Shown: piece by piece, positions 17,940 to 27,171 of the stretch
How the letters are laid out: each line of letters opens with the position of its first letter
Numbering within the stretch: position 1 is the stretch's first letter
Assembly: GCA_017621075.1 (NCBI GenBank)
Contig: JAGATV010000041.1
Span: forward strand, 99,989-163,988
Direction: 5' to 3'
Length of the DNA: 64,000 nucleotides
Source of the DNA: Lachnospiraceae bacterium
GTDB lineage: Bacteria > Bacillota > Clostridia > Lachnospirales > Lachnospiraceae
Translations under genes and position numbers: made by a program
Notes under the pieces: model-generated
Database searches by the model: none
What the model saw: the letters and a program-made list of their open reading frames with translations, nothing else
What the model was told of the DNA's origin: nothing

Positions 17940-18838
17940 AATTTCTTCTCCTGCGAAATCCCCATGATTTCAAACAAACGTCTTGCCGCCATGGGCAGAT
18001 TCCCTCTGGTGCTGTGTACCACACAGAACTGTCTTTTGGGTATCATCTTATTAAAGCGAAGCTCAAACAACTGCCCCGACTCTAGCTGTTCCCTGGCAAA
18101 ATCCCTGACCACGCAGCCAATGCCGAGACTGCGCCCGGCAAACTGTACGATCATATCGCTGGTTGCCAATTCAAACTCCGGCCGGACTGTCACGCAATTC
18201 TCCTGCAAAAAAGCATCCATATAGCTTCTGGTGCTGGTATTCTTTTCCAAAAAGATTAAGGGCAGATGCTCCAGTTCCTTAAGGTCCATGGTACGATTCT
18301 TATAATGCAGGAATCTGCGTCCCGCCACGAACACATCCTCTATCTCCCGCACTTTTACACAGCGGATATCCGCTTTTTCCTCAAAAGGAGTGCTGACCAC
18401 GCAGAAATCAATACTTCCCTGCCTCAGACAGTTCAAGGTTTCCGGCGTGGGGCCATTGGTCACCATGACCTTGATCTGGGGATACTGCTCATGGAATTTT
18501 TCCAAAAAAGGCAAAAGATAGAACTGCAATGTCATATCACTGGCACCGATGCGGATCTCTCCCACCTCCAGATTCTGCATCTGGCGGAGTCTTGCCACGC
18601 CCAGCTCCATCTGGGTATAACCCTTTTCCACATACAAAAAGAGTTCCTCCCCTTCCTTGGTAAGCTGCACGCCTCTTGCCGCCCTGCGGATCAGATCCAC
18701 ACCCAGACTGCTCTCCAGTTGTTTGATTGCCTGGCTCACTGCAGGCTGGGAAATGGAAAGCTCTGCAGCCGCCTTGGTAACGCTGCCCATCCTGGCAACA
18801 TAGTAAAATACCTTATAGTATTCCAGATTACTGATCAT
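17936..18838 (-). CDS. LysR-family transcriptional regulator
   Basis: 300 residues. An N-terminal winged helix-turn-helix (about 1-60, with SVTKAAAELSISQPAVSQAI) is followed by a LysR-type effector domain (about 90-290). The target is unknown. It lies 33 bp after purA and overlaps the HAD hydrolase by 4 bp. It therefore could be read with purA, or have its own promoter. CGGGAGGTT-type ribosome site: GAGGTTTT before the ATG. Confidence 0.92.
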   Translation of the reverse strand: MISNLEYYKVFYYVARMGSVTKAAAELSISQPAVSQAIKQLESSLGVDLIRRAARGVQLTKEGEELFLYVEKGYTQMELGVARLRQMQNLEVGEIRIGASDMTLQFYLLPFLEKFHEQYPQIKVMVTNGPTPETLNCLRQGSIDFCVVSTPFEEKADIRCVKVREIEDVFVAGRRFLHYKNRTMDLKELEHLPLIFLEKNTSTRSYMDAFLQENCVTVRPEFELATSDMIVQFAGRSLGIGCVVRDFAREQLESGQLFELRFNKMIPKRQFCVVHSTRGNLPMAARRLFEIMGISQEKKL

Positions 18839-18871
18839 AAAACCTCTTTGTCAATACGTCCGCTATTGCCA

Positions 18872-20164
18872 TCATGCCTTCAGGGGGCTCTTGCGATAAA
18901 TAATGTCGCTTCTGCTGGGTCCGTTGCTCACCATGGTAATAGGATAGCCAATCTGTTCCTCGATAAACTCAATATAATTGCGGCAATTCTCCGGCAGATC
19001 CTCATAATTTCTGATGCCTCGGATATCACACTTCCAGCCGGGCAGTTTCTTCAGTACCGGCTTTGCCTTTTGCAGCTTTGCTGTCACAGGGAAATCTGTG
19101 GTGACTTCTCCATCGATCTCATATCCCACGCACACAGGGATCTCATCCAGATAACCCAGGACATCCAGCACGGTAAATGCCACGTCCGTGGTGCCCTGCA
19201 GGCGGCAGCCGTACTTGGAAGCCACACAGTCAAACCATCCCATACGTCTGGGCCGTCCTGTGGTGGCACCGTATTCTCCGCCATCACCGCCTCTGCGCCT
19301 CAATTCATCAGCCTCGTCCCCGAAAATTTCGGACACAAAAGCACCTGCTCCCACTGCGGAGGAATATGCCTTGCAGACCGTGACGATCTCCTTGATCTCA
19401 TAAGGCGGCAGACCTGCTCCGATGGCACCGTAAGCGGCCAGGGTGGATGAAGATGTCACCATAGGATAAATGCCATGATCCGGATCTTTCAACGTACCGA
19501 GCTGACCTTCCAAAAGGATCGTCTTGCCTTCCTTCAGTGCCTTATCCAGGAATGCAGACACATCGCACACATATGGTGCCACCATATCCCTGTACTCATG
19601 CAGGGTTGCAAGAAGTTCCTTAGGGTCAATGCCCGGCTTATGATACAGATGCTCAAGGAGCACATTCTTCAACTGGCAGACACGTTCCACCTTTTCAGCC
19701 AACAGTTCATCATCAAAGAGCTCACTTACCTGGAAACCGATCTTTGCATATTTATCAGAATAAAAAGGTGCGATACCGGACTTGGTGGAGCCGAAGGACT
19801 TCCCGCCCAGTCTCTCCTCCTCGTACTGATCAAAAAGAATATGGTAGGGCATCACGATCTGCGCCCTGTCCGATACCAGTATCCTGGGCATAGGTACATT
19901 CCTGTCCGTAATGGACTTGATCTCCTGAAACAGGATCGGGATGTTCAACGCCACACCATTGCCGATGATGCTGGTGGTATGACTGTAGAACACACCGGAA
20001 GGTAATGTGTGCAGCGCAAATTTTCCGTAATCATTCACGATCGTATGACCTGCATTGGCACCACCCTGGAACCGGATGACAATGTCTGCTTTCTCTGCCA
20101 TCATGTCCGTGATCTTGCCCTTACCTTCATCTCCCCAGTTAGCCCCTACAACTGCCTTAACCAT
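18872..20164 (-). CDS. purA: Adenylosuccinate synthetase
   Basis: Converts IMP, aspartate and GTP to adenylosuccinate, the first step toward AMP. The 430-residue protein carries GANWGDEGKGK (6-16), GGANAGHT (36-43) and, in the C-terminal half, a TGRPRRMGW segment. I use ATG 20164 because GGAGGAAGT is just upstream; an in-frame start 8 codons earlier has no site. A consensus-like promoter lies about 95 bp upstream. It is separated from the purC-purF-purB operon by a strong hairpin. Confidence 0.97.
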   Translation of the reverse strand: MVKAVVGANWGDEGKGKITDMMAEKADIVIRFQGGANAGHTIVNDYGKFALHTLPSGVFYSHTTSIIGNGVALNIPILFQEIKSITDRNVPMPRILVSDRAQIVMPYHILFDQYEEERLGGKSFGSTKSGIAPFYSDKYAKIGFQVSELFDDELLAEKVERVCQLKNVLLEHLYHKPGIDPKELLATLHEYRDMVAPYVCDVSAFLDKALKEGKTILLEGQLGTLKDPDHGIYPMVTSSSTLAAYGAIGAGLPPYEIKEIVTVCKAYSSAVGAGAFVSEIFGDEADELRRRGGDGGEYGATTGRPRRMGWFDCVASKYGCRLQGTTDVAFTVLDVLGYLDEIPVCVGYEIDGEVTTDFPVTAKLQKAKPVLKKLPGWKCDIRGIRNYEDLPENCRNYIEFIEEQIGYPITMVSNGPSRSDIIYRKSPLKA

Positions 20165-20256
20165 ACTTCCTCCGTTCTTACCAAACAAATGGTATCTAAA
20201 TAAAATCCGTCTTACTTACTTCTTTCTTATGCCTGGGTTTTTCCACAGACGTATTT

Positions 20257-20285
20257 ATTATACACCATCTTTTTTGATAAGTAAA
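20257..20285 (-). promoter_or_regulatory. Promoter of purA
   Basis: On the minus strand TTTACT (20280-20285), 17 bp, TATAAT (20257-20262). It leaves a leader of about 85 nt. Confidence 0.55.
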
Positions 20286-20360
20286 ATCAATATATTTTAT
20301 ATTTTTTATAATTACTGATTATATCATTTTGAAAGAAGTGCAAAACTGCTTTTGACCAAA

Positions 20361-20426
20361 GCCGATGGGCGGGCATTCTCTGAAAGGCCAAAAAACATGC
20401 CGCCAGAGGAATGCCCGCCCATCGGC
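20361..20426 (-). terminator. Long hairpin after the purC-purF-purB operon
   Basis: An 18-bp perfect stem (20361-20378 with 20409-20426) and a 30-nt loop begin 10 bp after the end of the PurF-like gene. The following CTTTGG is only a weak T-run, so it may be a terminator, an RNA-stability element or both. Confidence 0.65.
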
Positions 20427-20436
20427 GATTTCCTTC

Positions 20437-21843
20437 TTATTCTCTTCCGTCCCAGCAATAGGTACACAGCTTGTCTCTGTCGATTCCCACTGCCTCGATC
20501 ATATCATCCAGTCTGTTGAATCTGAGACTGGTAAAATTCAATTGTTTACCGATCCTGTTTACCATATCTTCATACTCCGGCGTATCAGGGTCCACATAAT
20601 CCTTCAGATCGATCTTCCTGCCTTCCTGCTCGATCTCCTTTAACACCCTTCTGGTAATCAGATCCATCTCCGAGGATGACCGGGAGAAATTCAAATATTT
20701 ACATCCGTATAAAAGAGGTGGGCACGCAGGCCTGATATGCACTTCCTTGGCTCCGCTCTGATACAAAAATTCCGTAGTCTCCCTTAACTGTGTGCCACGC
20801 ACGATGGAGTCATCGATCAGAAGCAGGCTCTTGTCCTGGATCAGATCATGCACGGGGATCAGCTTCATCTTGGCGATCAGATTCCTCTGGGTCTGAATGG
20901 TGGGCATAAAGGATCTGGGCCAGGTAGGGGTATATTTGATAAAAGGTCTGGAAAAAGGGATTCCGGATGCATTGGCGTAACCGATTGCATGTGCGGTTCC
21001 CGAATCCGGTACTCCTGCCACGATATCCGGCTGTACATTATCTCTCTTGGACAACAGGGCACCACAGTTATAACGCATCTTTTCCACACTGATACCCTCG
21101 TATGAGGAGGAAGGATACCCATAATATACCCACAGGAAGGTGCAGATCTTCATATCCTTTCCGGGATTTACCAGCGTGTGTACGCCCTCCGGCTCTATCA
21201 CCACGATCTCTCCGGGACCCAGTTCACGCACGGGAGTATATCCCAGATTTAAATAAGCAAAGCTCTCAAATGCGGCACAATAAGCGCCGTCCTTTTTGCC
21301 GATGGCCACAGGAGTCCTGCCGAGGCGGTCCCTTGCCGCATAGATGCCCTTGGGCGTCATGATCATCAGGGTCATGGAGCCGTCAATGATCTCCTGGGCA
21401 TATTGGATACCCTCCACGATGTTTTCCTTCTGGTTCACAATGGAAGCCACCAATTCCGTGGGATTGATGTCCCCGCCGCTCATCTCCAGAAAATGGGGAT
21501 TTCCCTTGGAAAAAATCTCCTTTAAGATCTGCTCTGTGTTGTTGATCTTGCCAACGGTAGTGATCGCATAAGTGCCATGGTGGGAACGGACCATCAGCGG
21601 CTGGGGCTCATAATCGGAAATACAACCGATCCCAAGATTTCCCTGCATCTGATTCACATCTTTGTCAAATTTGGTACGGAAAGGAGCATTCTCGATATTG
21701 TGAATGGCCCTGTCATACCCCTTTTCCCTGCTGTAAACTGCCATTCCCGCACGTCTGGTACCCAAGTGGGAATGATAATCCGTTCCAAAGAACAGATCAA
21801 ATACACAATCTTCCTTTGCTGCGACTGCAAAAAATCCACCCAT
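20437..21843 (-). CDS. PurF-like phosphoribosyltransferase without the glutaminase nucleophile
   Basis: 468 residues, homologous to glutamine PRPP amidotransferase. The usual Cys after Met is replaced by Gly (MGGFFAV). The RYST and HNGN glutaminase elements found in the neighbouring PurF are also lost (ISDYEPQP and VGKINN instead). The PRPP loop LLIDDSIVRGTQ is intact. The four Fe-S cysteines have counterparts (KICTF, YGCKY, and C-x2-C near the C-terminus). It could use free ammonia, regulate PurF, or bind PRPP in another role. It is the last gene of the purine operon, 64 bp after purB. GGGAGA precedes the ATG. Confidence 0.85.
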   Translation of the reverse strand: MGGFFAVAAKEDCVFDLFFGTDYHSHLGTRRAGMAVYSREKGYDRAIHNIENAPFRTKFDKDVNQMQGNLGIGCISDYEPQPLMVRSHHGTYAITTVGKINNTEQILKEIFSKGNPHFLEMSGGDINPTELVASIVNQKENIVEGIQYAQEIIDGSMTLMIMTPKGIYAARDRLGRTPVAIGKKDGAYCAAFESFAYLNLGYTPVRELGPGEIVVIEPEGVHTLVNPGKDMKICTFLWVYYGYPSSSYEGISVEKMRYNCGALLSKRDNVQPDIVAGVPDSGTAHAIGYANASGIPFSRPFIKYTPTWPRSFMPTIQTQRNLIAKMKLIPVHDLIQDKSLLLIDDSIVRGTQLRETTEFLYQSGAKEVHIRPACPPLLYGCKYLNFSRSSSEMDLITRRVLKEIEQEGRKIDLKDYVDPDTPEYEDMVNRIGKQLNFTSLRFNRLDDMIEAVGIDRDKLCTYCWDGRE

Positions 21844-21907
21844 TCTGTATTTCTCCCTTATATTCTGTCAACATTGATTCTGTAGCATGTATTGTCTTGA
21901 GGTGTGG

Positions 21908-23359
21908 CTATACGTTGATCTGGGCCTTCACACCAAGCAGTTCTCTGTTTTCCTCCAAAATAGGATTGATCACATTTGCAAGGAACGCTTCCACCTGTTC
22001 CTTGGAACGGCCTACATATTTGGAAGGGTCCATGGTCTTTTGCAGATCCTCCAGACTCATATTGAATGCAGGGTCTGCGGCGATCAATTCCAACAGATTG
22101 TTATCCTTACCTTCCACCTTCACATTGCGTCCCGCCTCCATGGAAAGCTCCCTGATACGTTCGTGGAGCTCCTGACGGTTTCCGCCCTTCTTCACGGCAT
22201 CCATCATAATATTTTCGGTAGCCATAAAAGGAAGCTCGCTCATCAGACGCTTCTCGATGACCTTGGGATATACCACAAGTCCGTCCACCACGTTCAGGCA
22301 CAGATCCAGGATGCCGTCAATGGCCAGAAAGCCCTCAGGAATGGACAGGCGCTTGTTGGCAGAGTCATCCAGGGTCCGCTCGAACCACTGGGTAGCGGAA
22401 GTGATGGCAGGATTTAGCGCATCGATCATCACATATCTGGAAAGAGAGGCGATTCTCTCGCTTCTCATGGGATTTCTCTTGTATGCCATTGCAGAGGAAC
22501 CGATCTGGCTCTTCTCAAAAGGCTCCTCTACTTCTTTTAAGTGCTGGAGCAGACGGATGTCATTGCTCATCTTGTGAGCAGATGCGGCAATCCCCGCCAA
22601 CACATTGGCCACTCTGGTATCCACCTTGCGGGAGTAGGTCTGCCCGGAAACGGGATAACACTCTTTAAAGCCCATCTTGGCTGCGATCATGGGGTCGATC
22701 TTATCGATGGTCTCCTGATCGCCGTCAAACAGCTCTAAGAAAGACGCCTGGGTGCCTGTGGTCCCCTTGGAACCCAGAAGCTTCATGCTGCCAAGTACAT
22801 GGTCCAGATCCTCCAGATCCAGTGAGAACTCCTGCAGCCACAGGGTCGCTCTCTTGCCCACGGTGGTGGGCTGTGCCGGCTGGAAATGCGTAAATGCCAA
22901 CGTGGGCTGTGCCTTGTACTTTTCAGCGAAATCAGCCAGCTCCTTCATGACATTTACCAGCTTCTTCTTTACCAGCTTCAATGCTTCCGTCATGACAATG
23001 ATATCGGTATTGTCACCAACATAACAGGAGGTAGCCCCCAGGTGGATAATGCCCGCAGCCTTGGGACATTGCTGTCCGTAAGCATATACATGGCTCATGA
23101 CATCATGGCGCACCTCTTTCTCCCTTGCCTTTGCCACATCATAATTGATGTCCTCAGCATGGGCTTTCAGCTCTTCGATCTGCTCATCCGTGATCACGGG
23201 CTTGCCGTTCTGGGAAAGTCCCAGTTCCTTTTCGGTCTCAGCCAGTGCGATCCACAGCTTTCTCCAGGTCCGAAACTTCATGTCCGGAGAAAAGATATAC
23301 TGCATCTCCTCGCTTGCGTATCTCTCGGATAAAGGGCTCTGATACCTATCTGTACTCAT
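21908..23359 (-). CDS. purB: Adenylosuccinate lyase
   Basis: Acts twice in purine synthesis, releasing fumarate from SAICAR and from adenylosuccinate. The 483-residue protein has the fumarase/lyase signature SSAMAYKRNP around 288-297 and HLGATSCYVGD near 105-115. It resembles the long eukaryote-like form of the family. AAAGGAGACC precedes the ATG. It lies 24 bp after purF in the same operon. Confidence 0.95.
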   Translation of the reverse strand: MSTDRYQSPLSERYASEEMQYIFSPDMKFRTWRKLWIALAETEKELGLSQNGKPVITDEQIEELKAHAEDINYDVAKAREKEVRHDVMSHVYAYGQQCPKAAGIIHLGATSCYVGDNTDIIVMTEALKLVKKKLVNVMKELADFAEKYKAQPTLAFTHFQPAQPTTVGKRATLWLQEFSLDLEDLDHVLGSMKLLGSKGTTGTQASFLELFDGDQETIDKIDPMIAAKMGFKECYPVSGQTYSRKVDTRVANVLAGIAASAHKMSNDIRLLQHLKEVEEPFEKSQIGSSAMAYKRNPMRSERIASLSRYVMIDALNPAITSATQWFERTLDDSANKRLSIPEGFLAIDGILDLCLNVVDGLVVYPKVIEKRLMSELPFMATENIMMDAVKKGGNRQELHERIRELSMEAGRNVKVEGKDNNLLELIAADPAFNMSLEDLQKTMDPSKYVGRSKEQVEAFLANVINPILEENRELLGVKAQINV

Positions 23360-23383
23360 GTTGGTCTCCTTTTCGTTGTAAAC

Positions 23384-24829
23384 TTATTGTTCAAATTCTC
23401 CTCTGATATCCTCGGTAGGAGGTTCCAGCGGATAATTTCCGTTAAAGCATCCCCTGCAGATCCCAAGCCCGCCTGCAATCTCATCCAACCGCTCCAGCTT
23501 AAGATATGCCAGGCTGTCAGTCCCTATGATATCACAGATTTCCTGCACCGTGCGCCCACAAGCGATCAACTGCTCTCTGGCGGGCACATCCGTGCCAAAA
23601 TAACAGGGCCATAAAAAGGGCGGGGAACTGACTCTCATGTGGACTTCCTTTGCTCCGGCTTCCCTGAGCATCCTGACGATGCGGTCCGATGTGGTTCCCC
23701 GGACAATGGAATCATCTATCATGATAATGCGCTTGCCTTCCACGGCCTCCCGGATGGGATTCAGCTTCACCTGCACGCTGCTCTCCCTGCTCTTCTGTCC
23801 CGGCTTGATAAAGGTCCGGCCCACATAAGCATTCTTTACAAAAGCGGTGCCGTAGGGAATGCCTGACTGCAGGGAATATCCCAGTGCCGCACAGTTGCCG
23901 GACTCCGGCACCCCCACTACCAGATCTGCATCCACAGGGGAATCCATGGCGAGGAATCTCCCTGCCTGGATTCTGGAATGATATACGCTGACACCGTCAA
24001 TAATGCTGTCAGGCCGTGAAAAGTAAATATATTCAAAAACACATCTTGCGTGTTCTGCAGGCTTTAAGGCATGGCTCATATCGGATTCTATGCCCTTCTC
24101 CGGGGAAATGGTCACGATCTCACCGGGAAGCACATCCCTGACAAACTGAGCGCCTACTGTATCTAATGCACAGCTCTCACTGGCAAGCAGGTAGGCATTG
24201 TCCCGTTTACCGATGCACAGTGGTTTGAAACCGAACGGATCTCTGGCACCGATCAGCTTTCTGGGCGACATGATGACCAGGGAATAAGCCCCTTTGATCT
24301 TTTCCATGACACGTCCCACAGCTTCCTCCACAGATCCTACATTCAGCCGCTCCCTTGCAATGAGGTAGGCAATGATCTCCGAATCAATGGTGGTCTGAAA
24401 GATAGCACCGGTATATTCCAGTTCATGCCTAAGCTGTGGCACATTGATCAGATTGCCGTTGTGGGCAAGTCCCAGGATTCCCTTCACATAGTTTAACACC
24501 AACGGCTGGGCATTCTCTCTGGTGGAGCTGCCTGCGGTGGAATACCGCACATGTCCCACACCGATATCACCTTTTAACTTCTGAAGTTTCTCCGGAGTAA
24601 AGGCTTCATTCACCAGCCCCATATCTTTACTGCTGAGCGCTCTGCCCTTGGGGCCTTTGGTATCACTGACTGCGATACCGCAGCTTTCCTGTCCCCGGTG
24701 CTGCAGGGCTAACAGCCCGTAATAGATGGTGGATGCCACGTCCCCTCCGTCAAAATCATAGACGCCGAAGACACCGCATTCTTCCCTGCACATATCATCC
24801 AGTTCTTCCTGCACATAAACCTGATCCAT
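23384..24829 (-). CDS. purF: Amidophosphoribosyltransferase
   Basis: First committed step of purine synthesis: PRPP plus glutamine to phosphoribosylamine. 481 residues including a short propeptide; the mature N-terminal nucleophile is the Cys of CGVFGVY at about residue 18. GHVRYST, AHNGNLIN, the PRPP loop IMIDDSIVRGTT and the Fe-S cysteines (ARCVF, WPCYF, CRGC) are all present. I chose ATG 24829 (AAGGTG upstream); the frame is open for 43 more codons upstream but these do not look like PurF. It sits between purC and purB. Confidence 0.96.
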   Translation of the reverse strand: MDQVYVQEELDDMCREECGVFGVYDFDGGDVASTIYYGLLALQHRGQESCGIAVSDTKGPKGRALSSKDMGLVNEAFTPEKLQKLKGDIGVGHVRYSTAGSSTRENAQPLVLNYVKGILGLAHNGNLINVPQLRHELEYTGAIFQTTIDSEIIAYLIARERLNVGSVEEAVGRVMEKIKGAYSLVIMSPRKLIGARDPFGFKPLCIGKRDNAYLLASESCALDTVGAQFVRDVLPGEIVTISPEKGIESDMSHALKPAEHARCVFEYIYFSRPDSIIDGVSVYHSRIQAGRFLAMDSPVDADLVVGVPESGNCAALGYSLQSGIPYGTAFVKNAYVGRTFIKPGQKSRESSVQVKLNPIREAVEGKRIIMIDDSIVRGTTSDRIVRMLREAGAKEVHMRVSSPPFLWPCYFGTDVPAREQLIACGRTVQEICDIIGTDSLAYLKLERLDEIAGGLGICRGCFNGNYPLEPPTEDIRGEFEQ

Positions 24830-25002
24830 ACTGCGCACCTTGCCTTTCCTCTTACAGTTCCTGTTGCCAGGATCGTTAAGCTCCCATCGGCCCGGGTCTG
24901 CACAGATACCGTCAAAAGGCGCACGAATCCCCTGGACCCGGACGCCTTCGTCCTGCATACTTATCTATTATAGCCTTTCAACCACCGAAAATCAATTGCG
25001 AT

Positions 25003-25878
25003 TTACTTAAGCTTCTCACCTGTCAGGCGCTCATAAGCCTCCTGGTAAATATTGATGGTCTTCTGTACCACTTCTTCGGGAAGGGTCCAGTCGTTGCCGG
25101 GATTGGCCTTCAGCCAGTCTCTGGCAAACTGCTTGTCGAAAGAGGGCTGTCCGTGACCGGGCTCGTAGCCTTCGGCAGGCCAGAATCTGGAACTGTCAGG
25201 GGTAAGCATCTCATCCCCTATCACCATATTACCGTCCTCATCCAGACCAAATTCAAATTTGGTGTCTGCGATAATAATGCCTTTTGTAAGGGCATAATCC
25301 GCACATTTCTTATAAAGTGCGATGGTATAGTCACGCAGTTTGGAAGCGTATTCCTCACCCTTGCCGGGGAAGCGCTTCTCAAGGTATTCCACACTCTGCT
25401 CATATGAGATATTTTCATCATGATCACCGATTTCCGCCTTGGTGGAAGGGGTGTAGATAGGTTCAGGCAGTCTGTCGGATTCCTTCAGGCCCTCGGGAAG
25501 CCTGATACCGCATACCGTGCCGTCCTTCTGATAGCTGGCCCATCCGCTTCCGGTAATATAACCGCGCACGATACATTCCACGGGAAGCATCTCAAGCTTC
25601 CTGCACATCATGCTGTTGCCGTCGAACTTAGGCTGTCTGAAGAATTCCGGCATATCGTTCACATCCACGGATATCATATGGTTGGGAAGAATATCCTCCG
25701 TCATATCGAACCAGAATTTGGACATCTGGGTCAATACGGTCCCCTTCCCTGTAACAGTGTTGTTCAGGATCACATCAAAACAACTGATGCGGTCAGTAGC
25801 AACCATGATCAGGCTGTCACCATTGTCATAGATCTCGCGGACCTTACCTTCTTTGATTGGTTTCATTTCTTCACTCAT
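25003..25878 (-). CDS. purC: SAICAR synthetase
   Basis: Joins CAIR and aspartate with ATP. 291 residues, matching the longer form of the family. KEGKVREIYD near the start, the VECIVRGYITGSGW segment and ADTKFEFGLD are recognisable active-site regions. It is the first gene of purC-purF-purB-PurF-like. GAGGTATGAGAC lies upstream. The 92-bp leader shows no purine riboswitch-like fold that I can recognise. Confidence 0.95.
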   Translation of the reverse strand: MSEEMKPIKEGKVREIYDNGDSLIMVATDRISCFDVILNNTVTGKGTVLTQMSKFWFDMTEDILPNHMISVDVNDMPEFFRQPKFDGNSMMCRKLEMLPVECIVRGYITGSGWASYQKDGTVCGIRLPEGLKESDRLPEPIYTPSTKAEIGDHDENISYEQSVEYLEKRFPGKGEEYASKLRDYTIALYKKCADYALTKGIIIADTKFEFGLDEDGNMVIGDEMLTPDSSRFWPAEGYEPGHGQPSFDKQFARDWLKANPGNDWTLPEEVVQKTINIYQEAYERLTGEKLK

Positions 25879-25970
25879 GTCTCATACCTCGCTCTGATTT
25901 TGTCATTAGATGTATCCATATAATAGATAAACAGATTTGCCCCAAAAAATCAATAACAAATTTGTATTTT

Positions 25971-27140
25971 TTACGGGGTTTCATACCGTTCCACCATGTC
26001 CAGGATCTCTTTGGCATAGTCAGGATGTTTTTCCGCCACATCCATGACCTCCTTCCGTGCCGCCTCCGCCACGCCGTTATTGTAGTCCATCTGCTTCCTT
26101 AAAGCCTGTCTGCGCAGGATGAGGCTGTGACGGATCTCCACCATTTCCCGCCTGTCTATCAATGCGTTCACCTGATGAGTCCACCTTCCGGGATCGCTTA
26201 CATGGAAATGGGAAAGCTGTTCCACCAGCATCTTCTGGTAATACTCGGTCTTTGCCTCCGCTTCCGCATACTGTTTCCGCTCCTCTTTTTCCTGCTGATA
26301 CTCATTCCAGCGTTTTTCCAGCCTGTCCCCGCTGTCGGTGTCATATTTCATGTAAAGGTAATCTAAAAGCTGTGAATTGTTCACATACCGGATCTTTACT
26401 TTATTCTGTAGCTGTATCAGCTTATTGATGGCATTCTCCACACGGATGATCTCCCGATCGGCGTCCATATACTTTACACACAGAACTGTCAGTGCCACCG
26501 CCAATGCCCCCACGGCCAGAAAATATCCCACACCGGTATTCATTTCAAATCCAAACTGAAGGACCAGAAGCATCAGCATACAGATCACAAATGCTGTCAG
26601 GAAGATCACAGCCATTCCCCGCAGATTGCCCGTCAGGGCAAGCAGCTCCGATCTGCGGTAGGCATAGGCATGCCGCTCCCCGTCAAGCCTGCGCAGATCC
26701 TTCTTGATCAGAGAGGCATACTTCTCCCCCTCTTTGATCTTGCGGATTCCCTCAGCCACCTCCGCCTCCTGCTTCCTGATCCGGTAATACTCCCCGTCGC
26801 TCATGCGGTTCTGCCTGCCCCGGTAGCGCTGCATCTCCCGCTCCAGGGACATCAGTTTATTAGCCAGGCGTTCGATCTCCTCCTTCTCCTGCCCGGGAAG
26901 CGCTTCGATTTCCTCCATGTCTTTTAAATAGGAGGTCACTAACGTATATTCTCCCGTGAGCAGATCGATCTCCTTAGAGGCTTCTGCAATCTGCTCCAGA
27001 CATCCTGTCACATAACGGCTTCGCTGCTCCTCATCGGCAAAATCCACGCCTTCCCTGTCGTAAACAATGCTTTCCCAATCATCCTGGGGCACTTCCTTCT
27101 GTTTTTTCTTCCGCGAAAAAAGTTTCTGCCAAAATCCCAT
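25971..27140 (-). CDS. Coiled-coil membrane protein of the DUF5717 cluster
   Basis: 389 residues from ATG 27140 (AGGAGCACGGG upstream). An alternative GTG at 27179 overlaps the preceding gene. It has a basic N-terminus (KLFSRKKKQ), then long Glu/Arg-rich coiled coils. Two adjacent membrane helices lie at about 180-225, and another coiled coil runs to the end. Both coiled coils would be cytoplasmic. No family is recognised. It is the last gene of the four-gene cluster, so it may anchor the other members at the membrane. That is inferred from layout only. Confidence 0.7.
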   Translation of the reverse strand: MGFWQKLFSRKKKQKEVPQDDWESIVYDREGVDFADEEQRSRYVTGCLEQIAEASKEIDLLTGEYTLVTSYLKDMEEIEALPGQEKEEIERLANKLMSLEREMQRYRGRQNRMSDGEYYRIRKQEAEVAEGIRKIKEGEKYASLIKKDLRRLDGERHAYAYRRSELLALTGNLRGMAVIFLTAFVICMLMLLVLQFGFEMNTGVGYFLAVGALAVALTVLCVKYMDADREIIRVENAINKLIQLQNKVKIRYVNNSQLLDYLYMKYDTDSGDRLEKRWNEYQQEKEERKQYAEAEAKTEYYQKMLVEQLSHFHVSDPGRWTHQVNALIDRREMVEIRHSLILRRQALRKQMDYNNGVAEAARKEVMDVAEKHPDYAKEILDMVERYETP

Positions 27141-27171
27141 TTCCCGTGCTCCTGTATCTGTTCCGGTCTCT

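Noticed and set aside
18266-19450. Plus-strand open frame of 394 codons opposite the LysR and purA genes
   Set aside because: Covers two well-defined minus-strand genes and has no motif or start signal of its own.
25879-25970. Purine riboswitch or PurR box upstream of purC
   Set aside because: No aptamer-like three-way junction and no CGAA-type box could be found in the 92-bp leader.
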